IMG/VR virus record: IMGVR_UViG_3300007540_000025 | Coordinates: 1-44,679 of that record | Reading direction: 5' to 3' (one strand) | Length of the DNA: 44,679 nt | Source: a virus | Translations under genes and position numbers: made by a program | The notes under the pieces: model-generated | Seen by the model: only the letters and a program-made list of their open reading frames with translations | What the model was told of the DNA's origin: nothing | The model's database searches: none | Shown: positions 12,201 through 17,540 of the stretch, piece by piece | Numbering within the stretch: the first letter of the stretch is position 1 | How the letters are laid out: each line of letters opens with the position of its first letter

Positions 12201-12257
12201 AAAACTTGAATCGTATTTTTTAATATCATCACCTGGCTTACCTATATCGTTGCTCAT
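222..12257 (-). CDS. Giant virion-associated RNA polymerase, 4011 aa, with HExxH peptidase motif
   Basis: This is the largest gene of the window, uninterrupted, starting at the ATG at 12257 one base after the previous stop. Residues 2223-2228 read DKDGDQ and are followed by LHLAV. This matches the catalytic DxDGD loop of the second double-psi beta-barrel of multisubunit-type RNA polymerases (bacterial beta' DFDGDQMAVH) and of single-chain phage polymerases such as crAss-like phi14:2 gp66. About 290 residues earlier, FTSAIKGG with K1935 fits the first barrel and its conserved lysine. Residues 873-877 read HEKWH, a zincin-type HExxH motif. The first 120 residues are polar, 185-220 is hydrophobic and alanine/glycine-rich, and roughly 420-770 is charged helical, coiled-coil-like sequence. 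The last 20 residues are extremely basic. Its place at the end of the internal virion protein genes suggests that it is packaged and ejected to transcribe early genes. The polymerase call rests on motifs; the other domains are unassigned. Confidence 0.82.
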   Translation of the reverse strand: MSNDIGKPGDDIKKYDSSFLSQPLKSNNDIPESDTNITPIDGSGAIDRFGYGYDEETQNKVNDYIQRQKLGSTEEKEGNVVDYQMGGGEMLGRSLIAGLGDVFEGFGDGVDWFNESPDTRLLTEKQISKEIYGIDVHTPIADQLHSWGSELQKFGESVPGLKDVQDVTWSDMFDGDFWLTHWARALPFSLTFLIPGTQGARAAGALYKGARLLGAARGLSIGQKLAKTGLITATKGSKFSKSMAQFWGGAAAGNMSEGAIIAGQTLNDAIEQGVPKELASVAAHDVFMDNLSWMAVDGLQLAMFSGTAKALNPFTKNMRKMKAPGMKRLMQQSAKVAGYALTDGVFEQFQEVFQDWSTRRRIAEAKGKPFMSYLDYFNSKEALPTRVIAFTSSLAVTGAKTSIDVAAERKYLFNEQIARDGLVQERLEILEQDVEDYNMEDERGTPENRTVMASASDELAAMKDNQLKAYMIRSVNKGQSDRFVEYVESLSQEGNGINEQQKKLYLETIKQYEEVKKLAPDALMNDEEQGVLLSSLLSKQKNEKTYNEKKEYWENEKAKLEDLPLSVAQKKKNIAGIDNELTNLENAYKQIVSRSDDNIKNIFAENSSRLQEERLTKEVDPKLTQIIQKQKANSPLTQEENTLVENNQKRFDNLKAEERLTSAQEKVGADFKQTENTDKESKDLVFQKKTKVVDGFQEYQIKKVDEAGNVTTTDVKADLILQEVKRKNDEKLLKEEADFQEQQELERVKQEEIEKGEREQTDFEWNMEDSFSNDQIEPQRKAENNIAKSKAKQFFGRRYVGRDSKTGKDVYQSVLTDGQRYVWSQNFMEENPDIGIYFDNNLTDPHGRGAQGAALGLSIFINPDEATQEVFVHEKWHVYQELFAGSPEIKALLKEIVKQPIFKKVKAKNHSKLKYIRNGKVQTLSKIVFNERDVKNYMQWAKSEGIQNTYKQSSYEEYVRYANSILSNRGYSILADSKQDLIANEALATAGGFHIANNVDYFLPGKQNEKYKKALGKAWTMIKDKISSKAAKKIIKNNFPTLYNESFSTMLENAQKEFNKPNKERSYSSFKKSNETFYLSKYESDNARSLIEQSMHAEDNLTIVNRNAKTIVDRMVNKLTAEPDSFEQADMLDEVMSTKGEVLQKILSDATYSVDELSADNVSKFYNKNAAEVDNMLKAAYVRTIKQEIQERYKQKDITSEQYEELETEAETSFGKIISEEFSRKINGRVTKVLEDFLDDYNKFSTIEDIKSKYNVYEALATALDGTKHDFELFKDKLDDIINFHLSKKPKEGVSDINTQEDLLASFAMFVKGDMINGEDAIRSMWHYFRSFTMERATSWKIGSDGSVSLENTVPIAEKRKIQDFTEKSLNTLSDGKKNTKMLENIITLVKMKNATQAEKNSLILNFVDEFYEKFRSNQSALKVEDLSRIYLEGITLDRYFSNDRIDNLLQSIGKFDYSYYTKDDKLQYLGPTIRKVINSVKNITLNDARLLEKYLNEDWNEYKTLSEEQRNQRAVRLYSQGKLNYAYPIRGKEKSYDVVYKELYKNMYTAFYQLQNKASMSGMVLNPAGDSVDLFTKSAYIHNNLDYLQRMLPEMSNSMFGEMFSHNIIAQQIRFKNYIPEIVTNLGVYDGRVNRGRKNSQVKPEVFTTARVLHLIERVIAKADHYNHFVAQMGDSSRQYYVNNGILWKGAELNKQLSIVEEQVGRSLNVDNEVNALIQKLRDTESYDFLSKNYSDAKITRALEAAVKINFVNKFLYSDLYYNRTYAQTYESNGKRVKTDLPKRVKGISSPLISAHGKRIEPIFITDPTPNGLQVADSSSYMLPGHAEMLNTQYGEFEDIGKNLKSLYYGQNLDNTSFAKQMGDFEGGKNVKSHHRLPIYLKSHTHLITPEFIKNAPKESRANIELLQKLIKKRSQDLRGTNTIPVIYFTSAIKGGLLQSQMDKASYTMEQVKDIVDSENTQLQRPGLNASFEFKMKQNRLYQFEKDGQVMYGFDGEFFGIQNKLDNNNRDSILSKQWIANYATLNTVKSFAGLNDMSGTAVAEELNSILGKVLIAQYQESMEGKPLETLYDEKSKEFYTYLDNLSIEEFGAHFIGNKQLFNNAIASTFKKKVMQIRMSGTLSTEMADIAFNYKIGSENLIEDEGLKSYRVENGKVEVAEIVIPANLAKVHDVKVGDFIFAARIPDSKIGDGIVYKVKHVLGSRAGNAVIIPSRHATLMGSDKDGDQLHLAVKNKGKDLKQSELYKNEFLDYIVNLYQQEEILPLIMQEVDFDSTITDKGLNHIRTILSDDAKALQEFDRELDDLSFLDEESIQERFIGNNVMLGIVASLNRAFNYFASGINAVRNPNAKTKIYYSDNKQGEPINMAFLNTVKDSNGNYVNKLERLGFIENVNTNNEQVWLSYAQFLNFIIDDGKYGNRARFRMQEESANHFAFMLRMGLSLETALDVMFDPTYVKYIQLVGKNDYTKKEALIAASGSEVNYGVADVTDAYTIDLKEGFEENPDAFNSFIIALDRFGKDMRLFQQMSSLDSKTPTSYFEAVVLNKEFEAAMSRQKDMARMFKTNSYLSSQYDIFLDFTEKLKQEDIFSEEEVDFVYTQMSKTLDLSKSKNVQLLYNALHYNKMAVYMNPEKFISDGKGGLNFTDLMYQYGPVRKDQLDNIEQKHGNTIKAEEEKIKLINKKAYELYKRNRGNAFIKILDFKNDRKVIRRKGSVSESFYLNSVSVQKSYYDSISSEPILNKLRKAFLELDVKLQNYFISYEFFNNKLGSGKNKSLLPFLPSSVRNEVKRTSNFVYDKRNENTIQNELLHANDLLGDTLNVDQTLSKKIKKNVLDVLSDPAASTYRLLELINSYDTKGLQDAFHSYNVTLENSKGVLTSPRRNFTSESYENTSSVGMLSVENEITTVEPYVRKASKSEINKLGKESTSGKNVFAVDLAKYEDGKFKGYNSTFFYGDYSMNELGSILTYSGAIQENYQKLKDEGTFYLYSEDAGSFMFGQDSNFSEADFASTRGYTKWNYSLDDLKTKDPKGHAKFEADYAKYNQDKLIVQDVRSRINRDNKIQRADEELSQLKEEERKAVDQKYIKELPGVLTEYYNEIQRLHPLAIQNISRELQFQYGQALTHEQQVFWGKSEQAATLLNKVTDDEQHKDITIGQLFLSPGDFGQFHPTLASTRRQLERGNTLMHKDLKRATDELNEAYNMLYKDKFLLAGLTKLVSRIPIIKSLKSQESINDKLFENLLVRKSRVVVYKDKKTRKKIVKHETIHQLNNQVFTKKNDIKNPKTMGVELSEAELNYAKVISRYIKFYGELADFKGLIQKRELYAPVADASTLEVYRRRGIYGVYYKMFGRNADIKSVTVEGLNILNGKIEKKTFGEFEAMYSTTKEEAAQFIKENPDYADTIDLNKFSQINRIKTLSNLKTLANNYLTNGIDALGNEIKVENGSNEVATTENRTFNRYFSERSHRAAYLASGNLQYAVFNYVKTMVFQHGTEYQGAKGYNRLIYTKPTGDVESLKRLQSSVVTSSFSSKRMMEIEKQNKVDNPKYTLPNFQGFDQYKFLISSAQQFLSNEGGNRDNSIKYLQKVMLESFIEGRPKETLTGLEAERVIVSKLVNTTMRIGLGINTTAAMFNIAIGKYNAWKSQGTVNFTRAHMRSFGLAREGTMWSKKDSRKTKLLLEEFGILTYRPEEQLEGAKYDTYLDKILFYPMVRAERFIQEVQFIGELTDEQWKSYDLDESGNLIIVDKENVLTIDEVAKIQRRVQNMQGRGYSPLDQRYLQTFMLGSAVTQFKRWFPTFVTEKFGKAGYSDWMDDYGQIYSGTLSSFAKKNDKVNLAQYINPLQYMKFLFNPNLLSYKNNPTYVQSGLTRAQTEALQRLHRGSYGIIVVASLLAAADDNEFIEKLLKDMLLLTNFDKLGKMIVMPSFAVFSNLVQAVTYGIQGMLNVPGSTYKRDSKYGRAGDKKYRRFAAALTPNASIPGTEFSLKQTIWGAPPKRGEKRRIAQRRRRKRRENKK

Positions 12258-12258
12258 T

Positions 12259-14052
12259 TTATTTTTTGTTTGAATTGTATAACGCTTCTGCGTATTGACC
12301 TATTTGCGCCATTAAACCTCTTACTTTCTTTTCATCGTTACCTTGAGCTATATAAAGCTCTTCAATAGCTTGTAAGAAACCTATACGGTCGTTAGCTAAT
12401 ATTAACTCATTTAACTCTGGTTGTGAACTTGCTGTAAAGTTACTAATATTATTTTCTAAATAAGATTCAGTATTTCCACTGTAATAAGCTAAAGCTAAAA
12501 TAGCTGCCTTCATTTCTGGTGTTGTCTGTGTAGCTCCTATATACCTTAAACTTTCAGATAAAGGTAAATCGTTGTATGCAACAAATTTACTTAGTTTTTG
12601 TGGTGAACTTGCAACGGATAAATTAACAAAAGCATCTTTTTCATTAGTGCTTCTTAATTGTTCGCCTTGTTCTTGAATGTTTTTGTTATATTGCTCGTCA
12701 TCATACTTAACAAGGTCGTTGTATTTAGTTACATCAATAGAATTAGTAAAGTCTATTTCTTTATAAAACACTTCATCACCAAAACCAAATAAATTACCTT
12801 GGTCTTTTAGTACAGCAACATAAACAGGCTTAACATTTTTATCAGATGTTGTTATATCTTCTGACGTAATTAATTCGTTACCATCTACAGTCTTATATGC
12901 TTGTACAACTGATATTACATTAAACTCTGCTTCGTCTGTATCTATAGCTCCTTGCATTCTAACTCCAGTTACATCAAATACTCCTGATTTTTCTGTACTA
13001 TATAAAGTTGGTATGCTTATAGCGTTATCAGCACCCCTAACAGTAACATCAATTAAATCTTCTGTATACCCTTCAGCTCCTAAAAAGGCTTCTGCTATTT
13101 GTGTTTCTTGACCTACAAATGCTTGCTTACCATATACTGAATACTCTGCTGAAAGTAATTCATCTGTTTGTTTGGCTATTTCTTTTAATGTAGCTTGTTT
13201 ACTGTAGAACGAAGTACCTTTTTTATCTAAATTTAATATGTCTTTAGCTTTATGTACACCTAAATTAAACAGGTTTTCTTGTATTTCTTTTGATATTTTT
13301 GCTTTAGGTTTTGCGCCTTTTATTTTACCAAAATCTCCTACCCCACCAAAATAAGCATTTGAGTACTTTCTCAAGTCTTCATCAGTAATAGAATTTATTT
13401 CATCAGGCGTAAGATTTTTTTCAATAGCCATGTTTTGTGTCATAATCTGTGCGTTATCTTGAAAAGATAAAAACACATCTACTCTTTGTTCGCCGATTTG
13501 TTTGTTTATGTAGCTTTGGTCAGGAGTTTCCCAATTTATCATATCTGACCCAAACACAAATTTATCTATTGTTCCCTGTGAATAAGCAAACTCTCTATTT
13601 AAGGTTGTATGAAACATTGGTCTACCTTCTTTTTGAGCTTGTAAAAATTTAGTGTATTCACCTACATTACCCTCAACATCTTTTAAATTAGCCATCATAT
13701 CAAGACGAATACTATCCATGTATTCAGGCCCCATAGCTCTATAAAAATGGTCTAAGTTTCCGCTAAAATCGTTGTTAATTTTATCTGTTATCTGTGAGCC
13801 AGCATTTCTTACAACTTGTTCTATACGACCTCTATCTTTTGGTCTAATAGCTAAAGAACGAGCAACTTTTAACATGTCTTCTTGCTCAGTCATCATTTGT
13901 TGATATGATGCTAATTGGTCTGCTCTACTTTTTTCTTCTAGTTCTTGTGTAAGAAGTGCAATGTTTACATTGCTTTTGTTTGATTTTTTTGCTGCAGGAG
14001 AATTACTAAATGTATTCATTGCTCCAGCTATTCTGCTAAAATCTAATGCCAT
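12259..14052 (-). CDS. Internal virion (cargo-type) protein, 597 aa, function unknown
   Basis: I do not recognise a family. The N-terminus is polar and low in complexity. Residues about 30-115 look like long charged helices, and the rest is a mixture of acidic and beta-rich sequence without cysteine motifs, signal peptide or membrane segments. The gene lies between a lysozyme-like virion protein and the giant polymerase, one base from each neighbour, so all four appear co-translated. In crAss-like phages the genes at this place encode cargo proteins carried in the capsid or tail and ejected with the polymerase. That role is inferred here from position only. Confidence 0.6.
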   Translation of the reverse strand: MALDFSRIAGAMNTFSNSPAAKKSNKSNVNIALLTQELEEKSRADQLASYQQMMTEQEDMLKVARSLAIRPKDRGRIEQVVRNAGSQITDKINNDFSGNLDHFYRAMGPEYMDSIRLDMMANLKDVEGNVGEYTKFLQAQKEGRPMFHTTLNREFAYSQGTIDKFVFGSDMINWETPDQSYINKQIGEQRVDVFLSFQDNAQIMTQNMAIEKNLTPDEINSITDEDLRKYSNAYFGGVGDFGKIKGAKPKAKISKEIQENLFNLGVHKAKDILNLDKKGTSFYSKQATLKEIAKQTDELLSAEYSVYGKQAFVGQETQIAEAFLGAEGYTEDLIDVTVRGADNAISIPTLYSTEKSGVFDVTGVRMQGAIDTDEAEFNVISVVQAYKTVDGNELITSEDITTSDKNVKPVYVAVLKDQGNLFGFGDEVFYKEIDFTNSIDVTKYNDLVKYDDEQYNKNIQEQGEQLRSTNEKDAFVNLSVASSPQKLSKFVAYNDLPLSESLRYIGATQTTPEMKAAILALAYYSGNTESYLENNISNFTASSQPELNELILANDRIGFLQAIEELYIAQGNDEKKVRGLMAQIGQYAEALYNSNKK

Positions 14053-14053
14053 A

Positions 14054-16171
14054 TTAATCTGTCTTTACTTCGTTATTTCCTGGTGTAATATCAAAATTCT
14101 CGAATCTTTTTGCAAAATTTTCTAAAGCTAAAGAGCTAGACTCATTATTTGCATTTGATTGGTTTTGCACATCTGCTATAGCATTAATCAAATCTTCATT
14201 ATTTTCTTGGTCTTTAAAGTTTCGATTAAACTCCATAGCTTGCTCATATAAGTTAGTACCAACTTTATACAACCTTTCTTTTCTGCCTTCGTTTAATTTA
14301 ATTCTCATTTGCTCATTAGACATATCAGCAGTCAACTTACTTTTAGTGTAATCACCTACCGCATTCTGATATAGCTTCATACCATCCATTCTCATAGATG
14401 CACTTTTACCTGCTAAATCAACTAAACCACTTACTCTTACTGCATCTACTCCACCTATATTAGATAAAGCCATTCCTCTTTGCCCGCCTGATATAGCCAT
14501 AACATTTTTCATAGCGCCTGTATAAGCGTTGTTCATGTCTTTTATAGCCGCCATTTTTTCTTCGTATGGCATACCTTCATCCATTATTTTTTTAGCTTTA
14601 TTAACAGCTTCAAGCATTAGGGGTGAAACTTTTGTTTTATTTACTTTATCTTTCTTAACAGCTGAGTATAAAGATATTAAACCTGCGCCAGCTTGCAATG
14701 CATTTAGAGCACTTTCTGGATTTTCTTTTATTTTTTCATACTGACCTTCAGCAAAAGCTTTAAGTTTTAAGAAAGCTTCTTCACCAAATTTTAAAGGTTC
14801 AGGTGTAGGAGAAGGCCCAATGTCTTTTCTACTTCCTTTAAGACCTATTTCTGTATCAGAACCTTTTAATCCTTTTAACGCATCTAATACGTTTTCTTTG
14901 ACAGGAAGACTTACAACTGATTCTTTAGGTCTTTCTTCAACTCCTGGCTCTACAGCTTTAACTGATTCTTCAGGTTTTGTAGCTATATCGACTGTGCCAG
15001 TAAACACTTGTATATCACTTAATAGCTTATTTAATTTTTTCCTTTTTTGAATTTCGCCTGTCTTTGCACCAGGAGTGTATGTTGGTTTAAGATAAGGAGA
15101 TGATGCTGGCGCTGTTTGACGAATAATTTTATTGTATAAGTCAGATTCTTCTAGTTTAGAAGTTTCTTCTAGCAAATCTTTAGCTCGAGATTTATCATCA
15201 TATGAAGCATCCTTGTCATCTAAAATAGATTTCAAAACATCTACAGATGCATTTACTTCAAATTTACGGCTTTCAATAGGTACATTTTCAAAAGCTGTTT
15301 CTTCTATTTTTTGTAATTTCCCAAAATCAGCAGATTTTATATCTGTATAATATTTTTCAAGTATTTCAGAAGAATATGGTAGTTTGTTTTTAACTACAAT
15401 TTTTTTAATTTGATTAAAAACATCTTTTTTAGCTTGTGAAAAACCTGATATATCAGGAATAACTAAACCATCTTCTTCTACAGTAGGCACTTCTTCTGCT
15501 TCTTCTGTATCTACTTTAACCTCTTCAGGTTCTAATAATTTATCTTTTAAACCTCTTTGTACACTACTTGCATCTATAATTGCTTCATCGTACTCTGGAT
15601 ATAATTCTGATACATTGTCTAATGGAAAAACAGTATCTACATCATATAAATTCATTTTTGATTGATACATTTCTGCATCCATAGTACTTAACGAATATGC
15701 AGGGTCGTATTCGGCGTATAATTTAAATCCTTCTAAGTTTTCACTAGATGTAAGTTCATTTAACTCTACCGAACCAGTATTTGCATCATGTATTTTTAAT
15801 GGTTCATGACCAGGCTGTCCTGGCTTAAAAGCTTCCCAAGCCCCTTTTTTCCCTGCCAAAGGTTTGTAGTTACCTTTAGAAACTTCTTCTAACATTCCTG
15901 TATGCTCTAATAAAGCAACAGAAGCAGCTAATTGTTCTTCAATATCTGGCTTCCAAGCATCTAAACCATACTTTTCTAAAACCGTATTTCTTGTTTCAGT
16001 AATAAATTGCCCTGCACCAAAAGCTGTAGAGTTGCCTGATGTTTCATTAAAACTACCAAAGTTTACAGAACCACCCTCAGTTTTACCAGCTTCGTATTGT
16101 AATAACATTGCAGCAAAATGCTGTATATACTTATTGTTTTTTAATAAGTCGTAATATTTTTGCTTATCCAT
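14054..16171 (-). CDS. Internal virion protein with lysozyme/transglycosylase-like N-terminus, 705 aa
   Basis: The first 120 residues carry a lysozyme-fold signature. A glutamate (E27 in QYEAGK) is followed by SGNSTAFGAGQF at 45-56, the FGAGQF/AGRYQF turn seen in phage muramidases and lytic transglycosylases, and by a helical part with a W and a conserved EQLAASVALL pattern. From about 130 to 470 the sequence is acidic and low in complexity. The C-terminal 250 residues are helical and alanine/glycine-rich, with an NIGGVDAVRVSGL stretch. The likely role is local opening of peptidoglycan during genome entry, with the tail part carried as virion cargo. The gene overlaps its upstream neighbour by 8 bases. 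The enzyme call is by motif resemblance; activity is unproven. Confidence 0.62.
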   Translation of the reverse strand: MDKQKYYDLLKNNKYIQHFAAMLLQYEAGKTEGGSVNFGSFNETSGNSTAFGAGQFITETRNTVLEKYGLDAWKPDIEEQLAASVALLEHTGMLEEVSKGNYKPLAGKKGAWEAFKPGQPGHEPLKIHDANTGSVELNELTSSENLEGFKLYAEYDPAYSLSTMDAEMYQSKMNLYDVDTVFPLDNVSELYPEYDEAIIDASSVQRGLKDKLLEPEEVKVDTEEAEEVPTVEEDGLVIPDISGFSQAKKDVFNQIKKIVVKNKLPYSSEILEKYYTDIKSADFGKLQKIEETAFENVPIESRKFEVNASVDVLKSILDDKDASYDDKSRAKDLLEETSKLEESDLYNKIIRQTAPASSPYLKPTYTPGAKTGEIQKRKKLNKLLSDIQVFTGTVDIATKPEESVKAVEPGVEERPKESVVSLPVKENVLDALKGLKGSDTEIGLKGSRKDIGPSPTPEPLKFGEEAFLKLKAFAEGQYEKIKENPESALNALQAGAGLISLYSAVKKDKVNKTKVSPLMLEAVNKAKKIMDEGMPYEEKMAAIKDMNNAYTGAMKNVMAISGGQRGMALSNIGGVDAVRVSGLVDLAGKSASMRMDGMKLYQNAVGDYTKSKLTADMSNEQMRIKLNEGRKERLYKVGTNLYEQAMEFNRNFKDQENNEDLINAIADVQNQSNANNESSSLALENFAKRFENFDITPGNNEVKTD

Positions 16172-17540
16172 AAATATTTTTCATTTTAGCACCAGGAAAA
16201 GGATTCTTTCCATCTGCCATTGCATTAATTTTAGATACAATTTGTTTATTTGTTCCTGTAATAGTTTTTACAGAATTATCTTTCATAGCAGATTTTTTCG
16301 TAATAAACTCTCCGCCTTCAGCTTCTAAGATTATACCACCTTTAGCATGTGAATTTCCATACAACATACCACCTAATTCTGCGTATAACATTTGATTAGG
16401 CTTAGTAAGCTCTGATATATACGATGATATATTACTAGCTTCTTGATTTTTTTGTGCTTGCATATCTTGCACACGAGTTTGTCCTTGCGTGTAATCTATA
16501 TGCTCGCCTACTTCTTTATCTATTTTAGCCTCTACTTTATTTTTAAATTTTTTACCTTTTATTTTTGAAACAGTTTTACCAATAAATTTACCAGCTTTAC
16601 CGCCCAATCCAGGCGCACCAAAAAAAGCTCCAATAGCTGTACCTGCTGTTTCACCAATAGCTTCGCCTTGCGCTGTCCGCTGGTCATTAGCTAATTTCTT
16701 AATAGCTTTCTTATCAACAGCTTGACTGTCATCTAAGTCTTTGTTAAATTGTTTTTTTAATTCTTTAGCTTCAAGTATATTAGAACCTACACTTATAGCT
16801 GTATCTGCAACGCCAGCTGCAGAAAAACCACTCATTAGAGGTGTTTCTTCAGGCATATCACCCATATCAAAAGTATTACCTTCCGTGTCTGAATATGAAC
16901 CTACAGGGTCGTCTGTAGAAGAAAAGAAATTAGACAATGGATTGCTTGAAGTTGCTATAGGTGTAACAGGGCCTCCGTCATTATATTTTTTTACCTCTCC
17001 GCCATACATATAAGCATCTCTACCTTCTCTGTATACTTTGAGATAGTCTTCGGGTGTTTTGTTAGGAGTTTCTTTCAAAGCCTCTTCACTATATAATTTA
17101 GGAAAAACTTCTGCTAAAGACTTTCCATCTCTAAGAACATTCCCAAAATATTTTCTTGTACCTTCTCTACCTAAAAGGTTTGAAAGCGCAGATATTTCGT
17201 CATTAGTATAAGGAAAATCTGACCCTTTATCTTTAAGTTGTTTTTCGTACTCTGTTCTTAGTTCTGTTGCGTTTCTTTGCAGTCCAGGTACTTTAGGTAT
17301 TCTATTGTAATATCTATCTTCAAACAGTTTATTTTGCAATACTGTGTCAGCTGCAAAAGATTGTCTATCTACACCTTGTAGGTATGGTACGTTTTTTAAT
17401 TCTTTTGCATTAAAAAGTTGTCCATAAAAACCAGTTGCACTACTATTTGGATTTTCCATTTGTGTTCCATCCGAACTTTCTACATGTTTTAAGCCTTTCT
17501 TTACTTTAGCTAATAATTTGTCTTTATTTTTATCTGGCAT
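16164..17540 (-). CDS. Virion protein with lysozyme-like domain, glycine zipper and GGE tail, 458 aa
   Basis: There are three recognisable parts. Residues 18-140 contain E21-S-S and N30-P-N-S-S-A-T-G-F-Y-G-Q, the Glu plus NPxSSATGxxG arrangement of SLT-type lytic transglycosylases. Around 180-195 there are two Y-x-x-GG-x-V turns. Residues about 293-322 form a glycine zipper (GETAGTAIGAFFGAP, then GLGGKAGKFIG), the kind of segment that can insert into membranes. Near 394-420 is the motif HAKGG...EAEGGEF, a conserved short module in many Bacteroidota phage structural proteins. The combination suggests a protein that crosses or perforates the cell envelope during DNA ejection. It overlaps the nozzle gene upstream by one base and the next gene by eight. 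The assignment is inferred from motifs and context. Confidence 0.6.
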   Translation of the reverse strand: MPDKNKDKLLAKVKKGLKHVESSDGTQMENPNSSATGFYGQLFNAKELKNVPYLQGVDRQSFAADTVLQNKLFEDRYYNRIPKVPGLQRNATELRTEYEKQLKDKGSDFPYTNDEISALSNLLGREGTRKYFGNVLRDGKSLAEVFPKLYSEEALKETPNKTPEDYLKVYREGRDAYMYGGEVKKYNDGGPVTPIATSSNPLSNFFSSTDDPVGSYSDTEGNTFDMGDMPEETPLMSGFSAAGVADTAISVGSNILEAKELKKQFNKDLDDSQAVDKKAIKKLANDQRTAQGEAIGETAGTAIGAFFGAPGLGGKAGKFIGKTVSKIKGKKFKNKVEAKIDKEVGEHIDYTQGQTRVQDMQAQKNQEASNISSYISELTKPNQMLYAELGGMLYGNSHAKGGIILEAEGGEFITKKSAMKDNSVKTITGTNKQIVSKINAMADGKNPFPGAKMKNIYG

